Shown in pieces: positions 1-11,716 of a stretch of 64,000 nucleotides of DNA (positions are counted from its first letter, which is position 1; each line of letters begins with the position of its first letter). This DNA comes from Crambe crambe (Eukaryota; Porifera; Demospongiae; Poecilosclerida; Crambeidae), in the NCBI GenBank assembly GCA_963924555.1, contig OZ004593.1:2414480-2478479 (forward strand), read 5' to 3'. A program made the translations under genes and the position numbers. The notes beneath the pieces were generated by a model. That model was not told where the DNA came from. It saw only the letters and a program-made list of their open reading frames with translations, and did no database searches.

Positions 1-913
1 GAGAGAATAAGGTCTGGGCACTCAGAGTGTCACTATTCTCCAGGGCAGTAATTTTGCCAAGGAACTTCAGTTTTCTCACCAGACACAGCAGTTCTCAGTC
101 CGACCACGATAGAGGCTGGTGTGTTACAGTACCACTGTAGGAGTTTGAAGAGCCTCTTTGAGAGTTCCCCAAGGAAGGAGTTCAACATTTGGATGGAGTT
201 TGGTGTCAGACACCAGTTCTCTGCACCATATAAGAGCACAGGTAGGATGCAGGTGTCCACAACAGACTTCCCAACACAGGTGAGAGTTGCCCCTGGAAGA
301 GACCCATGCTACCATAGGCAAAGAAAGACTTCCTGGCCTTCAAGATGTTGTAAACGATTGATGGTTTGGCCGAAAGGTCGTGGTGCCATTTGAAACCGAG
401 GCATTTGGCAGAGCCGCTGGATGGCAGGGTTGTGTTTTCGATCTCACAGACAGGGTGTGGGACGTTATTCTTCTGGGCAAAGGAGACAATCTCACATTTA
501 CTAGGATTTAGCTGGAGGAAGTTGTTCTTGCAAAATGCATGGACTTCAGTAATCTGCTCTTGAAGAGTGGTGGCTGATGTGGACAGGGTTCTGATATCAT
601 CAGCATGCAAGTAGGCACCACCGTACAACCTGTTCACACAGAGGCCCAAATCCGACGACTCCAAAGATGTCAGCAGCGGGTCCATCACAATATTAAAAAG
701 AGTCGGGGAGAGGACTGAACCCTAGTGCACACCTCTTTCAATAGGGAACTCACGAGATGAGACTCCATCGACACACACACAGCAAGTCCCATCTGCATAC
801 CAGTCCTTGATAAGTCTCCATGTTTTACCATTGATGCCAATTTGGAAAAGCCGATTTAGCAGCACTGGGAACTCAACGCTGTCGAATGCTTTCTGGAGAT
901 CGAGGATTTCTGG
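1..913 (-). mobile_element. Degenerate LINE reverse transcriptase fragment
   Basis: Read on the minus strand, this stretch encodes the middle and end of a non-LTR retrotransposon reverse transcriptase. Near 913-880 is an LQKAFDSVEFPVLL-like motif A. Near 730-690 is a motif B resembling GSVLSPTLFNIVMDPLL, and near 610-590 the catalytic box reads YLHADDIRTLS. Then come LNPSKCEIVSF and, in another frame near 235-200, a CILPVLLYGAENW-like thumb segment. A TAG stop sits at motif B (about 724-722), and frame changes separate the blocks, so the copy is dead. Its right edge lies within about 20 bp of the promoter palindrome of the next gene. The CR1/L2/Jockey-like affiliation is inference. Confidence 0.85.
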
Positions 914-928
914 AGATTTACCCCTTGC

Positions 929-940
929 TGCGCATGCGCG
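929..940. promoter_or_regulatory. NRF-1-like palindrome upstream of the CARD/SH2/Death gene
   Basis: TGCGCATGCGCG fits the NRF-1 consensus YGCGCAYGCGCR at every position. It lies 124 bp before the presumed start codon at 1,064 and directly beside the LINE fragment. The same palindrome recurs before most single-copy genes of the window. Confidence 0.55.
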
Positions 941-1063
941 CGTGGTAAGCGAACGATGATGTCATAGTAATTCCCTGGTGTTTCCCCCTGGCGACTATCG
1001 TCTTATATACACAAAGATGAGTGTTAGATGCTCATACACCTGTAGCTAGCATAGCCTATACTT

Positions 1064-4000
1064 ATGGCTGCCGTGGATCGTTCGCAACTTAAGCTGAAAG
1101 CTGCGGTTCTCCTGGAAGAACTGGACTTCATTCAGAATCACATCGAGAATCCTGGGAAGTATTTCCACCCTCTCACCAACAAGCGAATCTTGTGCAAAGA
1201 CCAGTGGTCTAAGATCAGGTCAGAGCCCAGTGTGGAACGCCAGATGCGCAAGCTCATCGAGCTGATCTGCCTCAAGGAAGGTGGCTATGATGCATTCTTG
1301 CAAGCCCTGAGGAATCAAAAGGTCCATGCTAATGTGGCCAGGCGCTTGAAGGATAAGTTGTCAGAAGTGGAGAAGCTTAATATACAAGGTAAATTGCAGA
1401 ACTAGTACAAAAACTGGGAGAGTGGAGGGAAGAAGGAAGAGAGAGAGAGAGAGATCTGCAGTATATTTAATAATTAACCACTGAAATGACCAGTATTCTT
1501 TCCCTTTGTAATGAATATGATTAGGTATGAACCCAATCATATTTGAACCCTATAAGGCAAAGCGGGGCTATTCCGAACGGCAGGTAATTTCGAATTGTTC
1601 AAATATTTCTGAAACTACTGAGACTTCTGAGCTCAATGTCTGGGGATTATAATAGTACAATATATCTTTCAAAATAGAGCTCATAAGCTCGAGGAGTTTT
1701 GAAAATATTTGACTGTTCAGAATAGCCCTGTCGTTCGGAATAGCCCTACTTTGCCTTATTCCCGTGAGACTGAAGCTCTTTATTTACTTTAGGTGGGATC
1801 CTAGATTAAGCACACACAGACCTGAGACTTCTGTAATGACGTCTCAATGCAGACACTCTTAGACTATAGCTAAAAATACCCAGATCAGAGAAATACAATT
1901 TTTAATCAGGAATTGTAATTAAGTGTCCTTATCAATAAGCACTATAACATCATTTATTAAGTCCAAATGAGCCCTCTTGGCCTCCTGGGACTACGTTCTG
2001 CTGAGTAATGAACTCTAATTCCTGGAAACTCAATTCCCAAACCTCAAAACGGGTGGCTTCAGCTCCATGTGTGTAACAACAGAAGAAAATCCTTTTTTGG
2101 TACTTAATCCTTGTTTTGCACACTGTACTTGTAACTTGTCCCTCCTCCCCCCCCCCCCCCTTTTCTTGAGAAAGTTGGAAATGTCCATGCTAGCTCTGTT
2201 AAAAATTTGTATATTTTCTATCCCTCATTCTTAGGTCAGTTGTCCCCTGACCTGCAGAAACATCTGACTCTTTTTGACTTCATTTCTGAGACCCAAAATT
2301 CGATTGATCACGATACGGCCTGGGACATCCTCAATGGAAAAAACTGGAACTTGAAGGGAGCTCTGCTAGCGGCCAAAGAAATGGGACACCGTTTGAGTAC
2401 AGATATCAGTGAGGATTCTCTTTTGGATGCCCCCAATGAAGAAAATGGCCTCCTAGATGCTCCAATTAGTCCTGTTCCTTGTAACCCTCGTCCACAAGAT
2501 CGCTTATCCAGTGGATATCCACTTGATTTAATGCCTCTTGGTGCGCAATCCAACAGCAGTTCATCCAGCAGTATTTTCTCCAGTGGCTCACATAACACAT
2601 CACAAGGAAGTTCAGCGGAGTGTGAGCCTGCTATGCCTGATGACAGAATACCATGTGAGTTTTGAGGGAGCCCTTTAGTGTGATGATATAATCCCACTGA
2701 TGATGATAAGGGAGTCCCTTTAATTAGGACACAATCTTTAATCCAAGTCCCCTTATGAATACTGAATGAGGGAGCCCCTTTAATCAGGACACACATTGTA
2801 ATCCCAGTATCCCACTGCTGGAACGTACTTGAAGTCAGTAAACAATACAATAGTAACAGAGTATTGAAGAAGGCAGTGAGCTTTTACAGCTTGCAAAGCC
2901 AGAGGTCTTAAAAACTGCAGTTGACACAAACCTTTCGTTCTACTGAGTCACAGACCTGGGTGATTTCTTTGAGCACAAAAGTGCTTAGTCTAGCTCTAGC
3001 AGTGGCAAAAGTGAGTAAACTTGCTGTACATTTTGAGTAAACAATTGGGTTTCTTAAGGAAGGCAGTGAGCCTTACATTTTGGTGATATAATTGCAAAGC
3101 TGACCATCATCTTAGCCACTTCCTCTTATTAACAAACAGGTTTCCGGTTCAATAAATATAATCAGGAGTGATTGCTAATTAGAGGCTTCAACTGTACATT
3201 CACCATCACCAAAAACAAAATAATTTCTCATTCTGAGTCAATCTCTTTTCAGTTTTGCTTTATACACTTTAATAGTTTCAATTATGGTGTAGCATTCTTC
3301 TCCCTCTTTTTCCCTGAGTGTATTATTATTTGTTACTATAGCTTCAATTTGGGGAAAAGCTATTGTTTACATGCCTGCAGCTTGGGGAAAACACCTGAAT
3401 ATTCTTATCATTTCAGCTATTGTTTACATGCCTGCAGCTACCCTGCAACGTTTATCTGATCATACCCTGCAGTGCTGAGATAGGATATTTTGTCCAACCA
3501 AATCCATTAAGTCTTCTAATGCTGAAGTTACACTCCTGTCACAGTTTTATTATGTAGCTATGCATTAGCCTCTTCCCAGGGCTTCCTCTCTCCAACTTTG
3601 ATCAGACAGAATGTCTGACTAAAGGCCAAAGAGAAAAAAAATAGTGGCCAGAAGTAATATTGCACACTGCCCTGTGGCTATTATTCATATTCCACTTAGA
3701 AATGATTATGCCCTGCAGCTTTTGTGGCAAAGAAAGCCTGCAATGGTTCCCGCATTGACCTCGAGTGTGGACTTCTTCCTCCTTCTCCAGCACCGACAGA
3801 GAACCTTACCTCACATCTGCCAGGTGGGTGGTGGGTAAGACCTGCATGTATTTTACTCACAATATCACTTGGCAAAAAGTATACCAGGTATGTGTGTGTG
3901 TGTGTGTGTGTATGGGTGTGCATGTGTGTATGCGCACGTGTGTATTAGGGTCATAGTATGTGTCGTGGAATGTGATTACCTAAAGTCATGTGATAGTCAT

Positions 4001-4452
4001 GTGAGAAAGGAGAAAGGAACTAGTATCAATGTATATATAGAGTAGATATTTGGAATTATGAGTTGCCTTAATTGTGATCATGTGATGGTCACATCATTAT
4101 TAACTGGCTAACCCAATTTCAAAGGACTTTCCCTCTACTCACAATATGCCAAGTCATACTTCCCACTTGGTGACCTTTTGTGGTTGAGCTGAGAGAATTG
4201 GTGCATTTGGCGTAAGGTTTCTGTGGCTAGTTGCTGTCCATATGGTGTTTATCGATCCTTTTCACCAGCATTAATTTACTTCATCTAACACCATGCCACC
4301 AGTCCACCCAGCTGAAAATGGGTACCTGGAGTTGGGACTTCGGATCCCCACACCACTTGCTGAGAAGAGATAGTCAGTCCTCCTGTGAGTTCTCCAGGGG
4401 TTGCCAGCATTATCTCATAGTGCCTGCTGATGATTTGCATTTTTTGCATTTT

Positions 4453-4543
<91 letters not shown>

Positions 4544-7522
4544 GGCATAGAATGTGCAGGGTTTCATACACTGGAGGGGGAAAGGGGGGGAGATCCCCCT
4601 CTGATTGAAATTCCCCCAAACCAATTACTGAATTACAATCTCTATATAGCACATTTTTTCTCACACAAGCACGCCCACATGCATAGTCCCCCTCGATCCA
4701 AGATTCCTGTATGAAAACCCTGACGTGTGTATGCATCACACTGAAGTTAGTATAGATGTCTTCCCAAGGATTATCCATTAATTTTGGTTAAGTCGTCAAA
4801 TTTGACCACTTACTCTCTCTAGAGGCATTATTATCAATTTTTTTATTCTTCTTCCTCATCAGAGTCAAATCAGGACAATGCGATACATCCTGAACACGGA
4901 ATTCTTCCCATACAGCCATCTCATTCTTCCCAAAGGGTGTGTCCCCTGACTACACCCATGCGATCCTCTACTCCTGATTGCTCCCCTTCTCCAGTCAAAG
5001 CAACCATGCCCTCTTTGTCATCTCCCACCAAACAAGTGGCTCATTCATCGCCTCTGACCACTCAACCATCTGTGCCATCCGCTAAACCGTCAGGTGCACC
5101 AGTCCGGTCTTCCTTGGCTCTTCAGTTGAACTCCTCATATCCTCCTCCTTCACAATCTTCCAACAAGCCAGTGGATCACTCGCCTTCCAGGAACCGGCCA
5201 ATCATTGTGCCACCTGTGCAATCTTCCTCTACCCTGCAGCTGAACTCTGCCAAAACACCACCTTTCTCCAAACCAGTGGATTTCTTACCTTCCTTGACCC
5301 GATCAAACATGTCCTCAGCTACACCACCGAGGCCTGATCTTGGTCTGCAGTTGGGTTCACCTCCTTGTCACAGTAAAGCTGCACCACGATCCACTGCTCT
5401 GTCTTCAAAGGAAGACTCAGGGACCCAAGTATCACCCAGTTCACCTGGAGGTATGGCGAGTGAAACCCATCTAATCAGTCCACACCCTTGAAAAAGAGAG
5501 CATTGATATTTTACATATCATGTCTATTTCCTGTACTAAAATTGATTCATCAAAGTAATGGAGATCACCATTAGAGGAGTAGATTGTGGTTTGTTTTCAT
5601 TTGTGTGTGTGTGTGTGTTTTTTTGTTGTTTTTTTCAGATGCTCGTTTGCAACCCAGTGCTGAGTTAACTAATTCTGTGTACCTCATGAATCTGACTGAT
5701 GAAAAGGTTAAAGTGCAATTCTAATAATAGACTTGCAATCCTAGCTAGTACAGTCATGTCAATCATGATACTGGCTTGTAATGATGAGTCTCCTAGACTA
5801 TTCTGTGGGGGAAACATAGCAGGGGTGAGTCTCCTAGACTATTCTGTGAGGGAAACATAGCAGGGATGAGTCTCCTAGACTATTCCATGAGGAAAACATA
5901 GCAGGGATGAGTCTCCTAGACTATTCTGTGGGGGGAAACATAGCAGGGATGAGTCTCAGACTATTCTGTGGGGGGAAACATAGCAGGGATGAGTCTCCTA
6001 GACTATTCTGTGAGGGAAACATAGCAGGGATGAGTCTCAGACTATTCTGTGGGGGGAAACATAGCAGGGATGAGTCTCCTAGACTATTCTGTGAGGGAAA
6101 CATAGCAGGGATGAGTCTCAGACTATTCTGTGGGGGGAAACATAGCAGGGATGAGTCTCCTAGACTATTCTGTGAGGGAAACATAGCAGGGATGAGTCTC
6201 AGACTATTCTGTGGGGGGAAACATAGCAGGGATGAGTCTCCTAGACTATTCTGTGAGGGAAACATAGCAAGGATGAGTCTCAGACTATTCTGTGGGGGGC
6301 AGAGGGTTTTATCTCGTAATTACATATCTGTTACTCCATCTTTTAATTGGAATCTTTGTAATGTACACATGTAGGCAATTGACCTGATGAGTGATGTGAA
6401 GAAACCTGGAGTATTTTTCATCCGTGCAAGTGAGAAGGAAGGTGCTCCTTACACACTCTGTGTGACGTAAGTGCGCATGACTTAAAATTAGTAAAGATGT
6501 AAAAGGGGCTGTTAGGCAGAGCACAAATTATTCATAATATCAGATAAAAATCAGTTATGGCACCAGTCAATTAGTTTAAACAGTTTACTAGGCAAAATAA
6601 TTACCAGCACAGAGCTGATATGAGAAATTTGATATTTGAATGATCAAGGTATTAGATAGATTGTTTGGGCCCTACCCTTTCCTTCCCTGATGGTACCTCT
6701 GATAATACGATAAGCAAAACTCTCTGTAGTTCCATTTGGAGGTATTCAATATAACAGTCCCTAAACAAGAATCACCGCATCCCCCCATTTTCGAGTATCC
6801 TAAAAATAGAGTGTATGTAATTGGATATAGATTGCATCATTGATTGCGCTCTGCATACTTCTATTAATAGTATCAAAGGAAGTAATCATTCTGGCACCCC
6901 ATACTCCCTTCACACAAAGCTATACTGACCAAGCTTTTCATATAATAATAAACAGTTAGACTTAAAAAAAAAAAAAGAATTGGCATACACTCCTTTGCGT
7001 TTACCCTTAGGAGCAATGGCAATCTTGTGTGGAAACAGCTTAGACTCCATTACATCTACTCCTAATACTGTATGTTAATTAACAGGGACAAGAGTAATCT
7101 CCTCAAATACCACATTCGGAGTAGTGGTAGGAGTTACTACATCCACAAGGACCTGGTGTTCAGTTCCCTCGATGAGTTGGTCGAGTACTATAAGAAACAT
7201 TCCATTAAATCCAATGGCAAACTCACCATGCCTCTGGCTCAATATAAGTCAGCAAAAAATGGTAAGTCTTCCTTCCTCCATCGAAATCTTAAAGAGACTT
7301 AACTATATAATCCGTTGTCAAGACAACTGTACTATCATACAGTCTAGAGCTATAGAGAGCAGATCAGCTACATCCATAGTCTTGTATTCAGAGACTAACT
7401 CTGATACTATAGAGCTAATTAAAGAGAACTGCACTGCTGGTCATTCATTATCCCAACCATTTCAGGGAAGTGATCAATCCGAACTCAATGTTATATAGAT
7501 GACTTATTTAGGAAATTGTATC

Positions 7523-7555
<33 letters not shown>

Positions 7556-9265
7556 ATGTTGGCATGTGCAATACTCAATTCAGTGAAGTATTCTTTATTA
7601 GGGAAAAGTGGTCTGGTCAAGAAGCTCTCTTTCATCAAAGATTCTGGGAAGAAGCCCTCAAGCCATGACAGCAGTATGTTTTGAATCATTTTTTCTGTGT
7701 GTATTGTGGTCAGAAGTATCATGTCGTTCCACAGAAGTGCCCTTCGGTGATAAAGAGGGTGCATCGATAGCTGCGAATATTTTGACTCCTCAGGAGAATG
7801 GTCAGGCTTTAGGTGAGACTGATTTCTGCATAATAAGTCTTCTGTGTGCACATATACTATATAATTAATGTACAGTAATTAAGTCCATATTGAAAGTGAA
7901 GTTAGGGACAGTGTGGTGGAACATACAGTGAGATCTGTATGTATTACATGTAAGAGATCACCCTATTCAGAGACCACCTCTCTTTGAAGACCACTTGGTT
8001 ATGTCCCAATAGTGCTTGTACCATTGCCACCAAGCAGAACTTTTATACTGACATGAACAATTAAAGCAGGTTTTTGATGTTTTATTCACTGCTATAGGTA
8101 ATAATCCTACATGGCCTAACATAAATTTTTTCCTTTCATTGCATTAAAAGACGGGACTCCACACCATGTCTTGGGTTCACCCCTGTAATCACATGTATAA
8201 TCATCTTTTCCCATGGTCAACTATTAATTCTAATTAACACACACCTGGTGTGGTTGCTATAACCAAATTATGTGTATTCCTTTTAATTATGTATCAATTC
8301 CTGCAGTACCTTGACTGTGTCATAGTGATAAAGACTATGAATATTTTATGCAGATTCTTTCTGGACTTGTTATCATTGCAATGAATATAACACAAATGAT
8401 ATCCACTCCTGCTCCAATTGTGAAATGCTTTGGATCTACACTGAGAAATCGTGGAAAGTTGAAAATCCTGGTATGTGTTATGTTTCAGTTTTGACATTCA
8501 TTTGGTGGATGAAAATTTACTTGTGGCAAAAATTAAAACTTTCTTTATTATTAATCCATAGCCCTACACAAAATTCTGTACAGATGTAGATTTTATATGT
8601 CCACATCTAAAATAAGTCCTAAAATAAGGACAATGATATGTACTACTTCAAAAGGGCATCCATACCATTCCTACTTAGTGTGTACTATTGTACTCTCTGA
8701 TAATAATGGTAATTTGATCCACTTCTGAAATAAGGCCATTTTAATGAGGGCTCTTTCCCCCCTGGTCCATATCTGCTTAATTCTCTGAATGTCCTGTTGT
8801 GAAATAAGGCCACTTTAGTCTCTAATGAGAGCACTCTTTCCCTGGTCCAATGGTATTAATAATGTGCATTTTCTGAAATAAAAGGCCTCTTTAAATAAGT
8901 ATATATTGATCCACTTCTCTAACGAGTGCACTTTTCCCTGGTCATTATGTGATTTGATATGCAAAATTCCTGTTGATCCACTTCTGATGTGATTTGCAGT
9001 GAAGAGAGAAGTGGAGAACTACCAATGCGTGTCATGTGAGACGTTTATCCGCTTGCCTTTCACACCGTGTCCCCTCAAACTGGTCAGTCAGCTGGGGAGA
9101 CTAAAACTTTGCTACAAGTGCTACCGAAGGAGGAAGAACACGCCACCAATGACACCCAAGACACCTAAGACGCCAAGCAGTGGTGGACTCAGCATTGACA
9201 ATGGTGGGCTCAGGATTGACCGAGGAACTCAAACTGAGAGTGGTAGTGAAGGTGTGTATGCATTA

Positions 9266-9300
<35 letters not shown>

Positions 9301-11493
9301 GTATCTACGTATGACATTCATTATGTTCCATTTAGTGTGTGGCTCTCTAAAATGCACAAGAAGTCTATAAGTAGGACACTTTTCTCTATCGTGACACTTC
9401 TCTATAACTAGTCCTCTATGTGTAGGACACTTTTCTCTACAATTAGGACACTTCACTATAATTAGGACACCTTCTTCGATATTATTAGGACACTTGTCTG
9501 TAATTAGGACACTTTCCTCGTAATTTTACCATCTATAAAATTCGGACTCTTACATATTTCTGTCCCCATGTCCTGAAAAGTGTTTTTAATATGCACACAC
9601 CACACACAAACACATGGTGATGATTCGGCTTCAATCCCACTATTGCTTCATAAATGATTCAACAAAGGAAACCCGATAAGCTGACTTCATTATGCTCTAC
9701 ATACAACATAGCTCTTAATACAGTAATGACTGTGTTTACTTGCTTAGATTACATCATTACTTGATATGCAATATTGATTACCTAGAGTCAAAGCAACTTC
9801 CTGCTCAGTCACCAAGCCAACTACCGCAACAACCTACACCTCAGGCACCACTGACAGCAGCAGAATTACCACGGCAACCACCAGTTAGGCCTGTACCACC
9901 ACCTACATGTAAGTTGCATGGTTATCGTATTTATTTGCATTACCATTAAAGCCTGAGTATGTTTCAACCCCTTAAGGAAGGATTCCCTTTGAGTGCATGG
10001 TAAAGGGTGACTTCATTTTGCAAGACCCACAGTACGGGATGACAGGTTGAGCTAGAAGTGAAAGTCCTTATATTAAGTATGAGCTGGAAATAGGCAGTTA
10101 TGAGTAGGCCTTGATGGATTATGCTTTTTTAAAAACCTATTCTTTTTTTTAAAACCTATTTTTTTACTTGCCTATTGGGCAGTTCAAAATTAATTGCTTG
10201 TTTAACGGATTTTTTTCACCTTTCTTTCAGGCAGGCAGGTTGAAATAAACTTGAATACTACTTGTTTAATACTATAATGGTCAATGTTGTTCTAGTATAC
10301 AAAGGTATACAAAGATACACTAGTTTAAATATTTTTAATTTTATCAAAAATAGGGCAGGGAAATCCGTTAAACAAGTAAATTAATTTGAACTGCCTTATT
10401 CTGACCCTTATATTGCAACATTACAGTCTCAGTATTGGTGCTTACGTATAAACAGCTTTCCATTATGGTCAGACTCTTGTTCAGAGTCAGTTAAAACTAC
10501 TTTTGCTGCTCCTTCCGTTGCCATTAGATCACAGTCGACTCTGATTGATGCCCACTACCATGATATCATAGTAGAATTGCACACAATAAAAAACACCTAC
10601 TGTAATCGTATAAATTTTCGATGAGGTTTTATTTTCGTTTTTTTTTTCCCGTAGTTGATCAGAATCCTCGAAAATAATTAGTCATAATGACAACGATGCG
10701 CATGCGTGCGTGATGCGGGATCATGGCCGTTACCTGTCTCTCTTCTACAACGAAGCGTCTCGCCTTCCATAGCAGTCTAGATTTTAGTCTGGTGTCGCCA
10801 GCCTAGCTTTTCTTCTTTTTGGGGGACTATCTAGATTTCTCTGTAGTAGCTTTTCTTCTTTTTGGGGGACTATCTAGATTTCTCTGTAGTAGCCACGAAT
10901 CACGAGAAGGTAGCCACCATGCATGTCACTCGGCCCCAGCAGCAGGCAATGATATAGCATGCATTATTTTCCATGTGTTTGCTACGAAAATTAGACCTGC
11001 TGATTATAGGAACAGCTCCGGAAATCACGAAATTTTAAACCTCCAAAAATTTATACGATTACTGTATTATTCAATTATGCTAGGCCTATTGAACTGCCAT
11101 CCCAACTCTGATTGTACCATTAAATTTTGTTTAAAGTTTAAGATGTGTACATTATTTTATTGATCTGTTTTTGTAGCTAGAGGTATTGCAGGAAGACCAA
11201 CGATGTTGAAACTGCTGTCCATGCCATATAATGGTGAACAACTCCGCATTATATATGAAGTATCTCCATATTGGGAACAAGTTGGTTTAGCCCTTTCCCT
11301 CGATAGCACCTTCATCAAGATTCTGCAGAGGAATCACCCTTGTAATGCCCTCTCTGCATGCACTGAAATGTTCCAGAACTTGGTGGATGAACGGAAATGC
11401 AGCACTTGGAAAGAATTGATTGATGGTCTATCTAGAGTAGACATGAAAAAATTAGCTAAGGACATTGAATCAGCATTACAGTCTTCTCAATAG
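1064..11493 (+). CDS. CARD / UBA-like / SH2 / RanBP2 zinc finger / Death-domain signalling adaptor (13 exons)
   Basis: Exons: 1064-1388, 2235-2654, 3719-3823, 4863-5450, 5639-5706, 6375-6466, 7086-7261, 7602-7673, 7714-7812, 8354-8470, 9000-9251, 9786-9908 and 11177-11493. They join in phase to 2,754 nt (917 aa). Domains in order: a CARD-like helical domain (about 10-100); a UBA/CUE-like segment (about 118-158, with NGKNWNLKGALLAA); a Pro/Ser-rich linker (170-480); an SH2 domain (about 488-590) with the phosphotyrosine-binding Arg in FFIRASE; a RanBP2-type finger W-x-C-x2-C-x3-N-x6-C-x2-C (about 650-675); another Cys-rich patch with C-x2-C pairs (about 695-730); a Pro-rich spacer; and a Death domain (825-915) with WEQVGLALSL and STWKELIDGL. 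There is no kinase or caspase domain, so a cytosolic adaptor linking phosphotyrosine, possibly ubiquitin, and death-fold complexes is inferred. The UBA call is the weakest. Confidence 0.85.
1552..1759. mobile_element. MITE-like inverted-repeat element in intron 1
   Basis: The ends are inverted copies of about 33 bp. The left end begins ATAAGGCAAAGCGGGGCTAT and the right end finishes as its near-perfect reverse complement, ending CTTTGCCTTAT. The 208-bp element has no coding capacity and sits in the intron between the CARD and UBA-like exons. A TA-type target duplication is possible but not clear. Confidence 0.75.
2148..2160. repeat. Poly-C tract
   Basis: An uninterrupted C run lies about 75 bp before the exon 2 acceptor of the CARD/SH2/Death gene. 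It is a simple repeat with no other signal visible. Confidence 0.8.
4234..4541 (+). mobile_element. 5'-truncated SINE copy with (GT)n tail, intron 3
   Basis: The segment 4234-4450 matches the body of the SINE copies at 57,047 and 57,618, including CTAACACCATGCCACCAG and the closing GATGATTTGCAT. It lacks the tRNA-like head and the small hairpin near the tail. The tail runs into an 85-bp (GT)n tract (4457-4541), as in the other copies, which suggests the microsatellite was seeded by the insertion. Confidence 0.7.
5783..6299. repeat. Minisatellite with 81-bp higher-order unit, intron 5
   Basis: About 13 tandem units of 40-41 bp, each containing GATGAGTCTC and GGAAACATAGCAGG. A 41-bp type (with CTAGACTATT) alternates with a 40-bp type (lacking CT, with a longer G run). 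The dimer is therefore 81 bp, a multiple of three, which keeps spurious reading frames open on both strands. It lies between the first two exons of the SH2 module. Confidence 0.92.
10178..10395. mobile_element. MITE-like inverted-repeat element, intron 12
   Basis: The left end GGCAGTTCAAAATTAATT followed by GCTTGTTTAACGGATTT recurs inverted at the right end (AAATCCGTTAAACAAG then AATTTGAACTGCC). The terminal inverted repeats are about 35 bp in a 218-bp element without coding capacity. It lies between the Pro-rich exon and the Death-domain exon. Confidence 0.75.
10598..11066. mobile_element. 469-bp inverted-repeat element carrying a promoter-like segment
   Basis: The ends are inverted copies: TACTGTAATCGTATAAATTT on the left and AAATTTATACGATTACTGTA on the right, with weaker similarity further in. 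Unlike the simple MITEs, its middle holds an NRF-1-like motif (TGCGCATGCGTG, 10697-10708), a GC-richer stretch and a 43-bp tandem duplication. The Death-domain exon begins 111 bp past its right end. Confidence 0.6.
10805..10892. repeat. Tandem duplication of a 43-bp unit
   Basis: Two identical adjacent 43-bp copies start with AGCTTTTCTTCTTTTTGGGG. The duplication accounts for a spurious open frame from 10,819. It sits inside the inverted-repeat element of intron 12. Confidence 0.9.
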
Positions 11494-11613
11494 ACGGTTT
11501 TCTTTTTATAAAGACAATAATGCTTTCTCTTCTAACGTATCTCTCTCTTCCATGTGGTATAGTTTATGTGGTATGGTAGTTTATAAATTAATGGACTAAT
11601 TGTGGTTATTTTT

Positions 11614-11619
11614 AATAAA
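11614..11619 (+). terminator. Polyadenylation signal AATAAA
   Basis: AATAAA lies 121 bp past the stop codon of the CARD/SH2/Death gene, before the convergent small gene on the minus strand. It is the only canonical hexamer I noticed in that interval on the plus strand. Confidence 0.5.
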
Positions 11620-11716
11620 AGTAAAATTAATTGAATCAATCAATCAAGCAATGTAAAGCCCAAAGGGCATATGCAAAATAAACGGGGAAAAAAGAATGTC
11701 AAGTGACTGAGGGAGG

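Noticed and set aside
2308..2850. 180-codon frame on the minus strand
   Set aside because: It is the antisense shadow of exon 2 of the CARD/SH2/Death gene, which has phase-matched splice sites on the plus strand.
4285..4778. Frames encoding runs of Cys-Val or His-Thr
   Set aside because: They are translations of the (GT)n tract. The same holds at 3,696-3,956, 7,499-7,851, 9,229-9,370 and 56,558-57,724.
5907..6374. Long open frames on both strands
   Set aside because: They are translations of the 81-bp minisatellite; the period is a multiple of three, so stops are excluded by chance. The region is an intron of the SH2-containing gene.
10819..11163. Open frame of 114 codons before the Death-domain exon
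   Set aside because: It runs through a 43-bp tandem duplication and the arm of an inverted-repeat element; no domain and no coding character.
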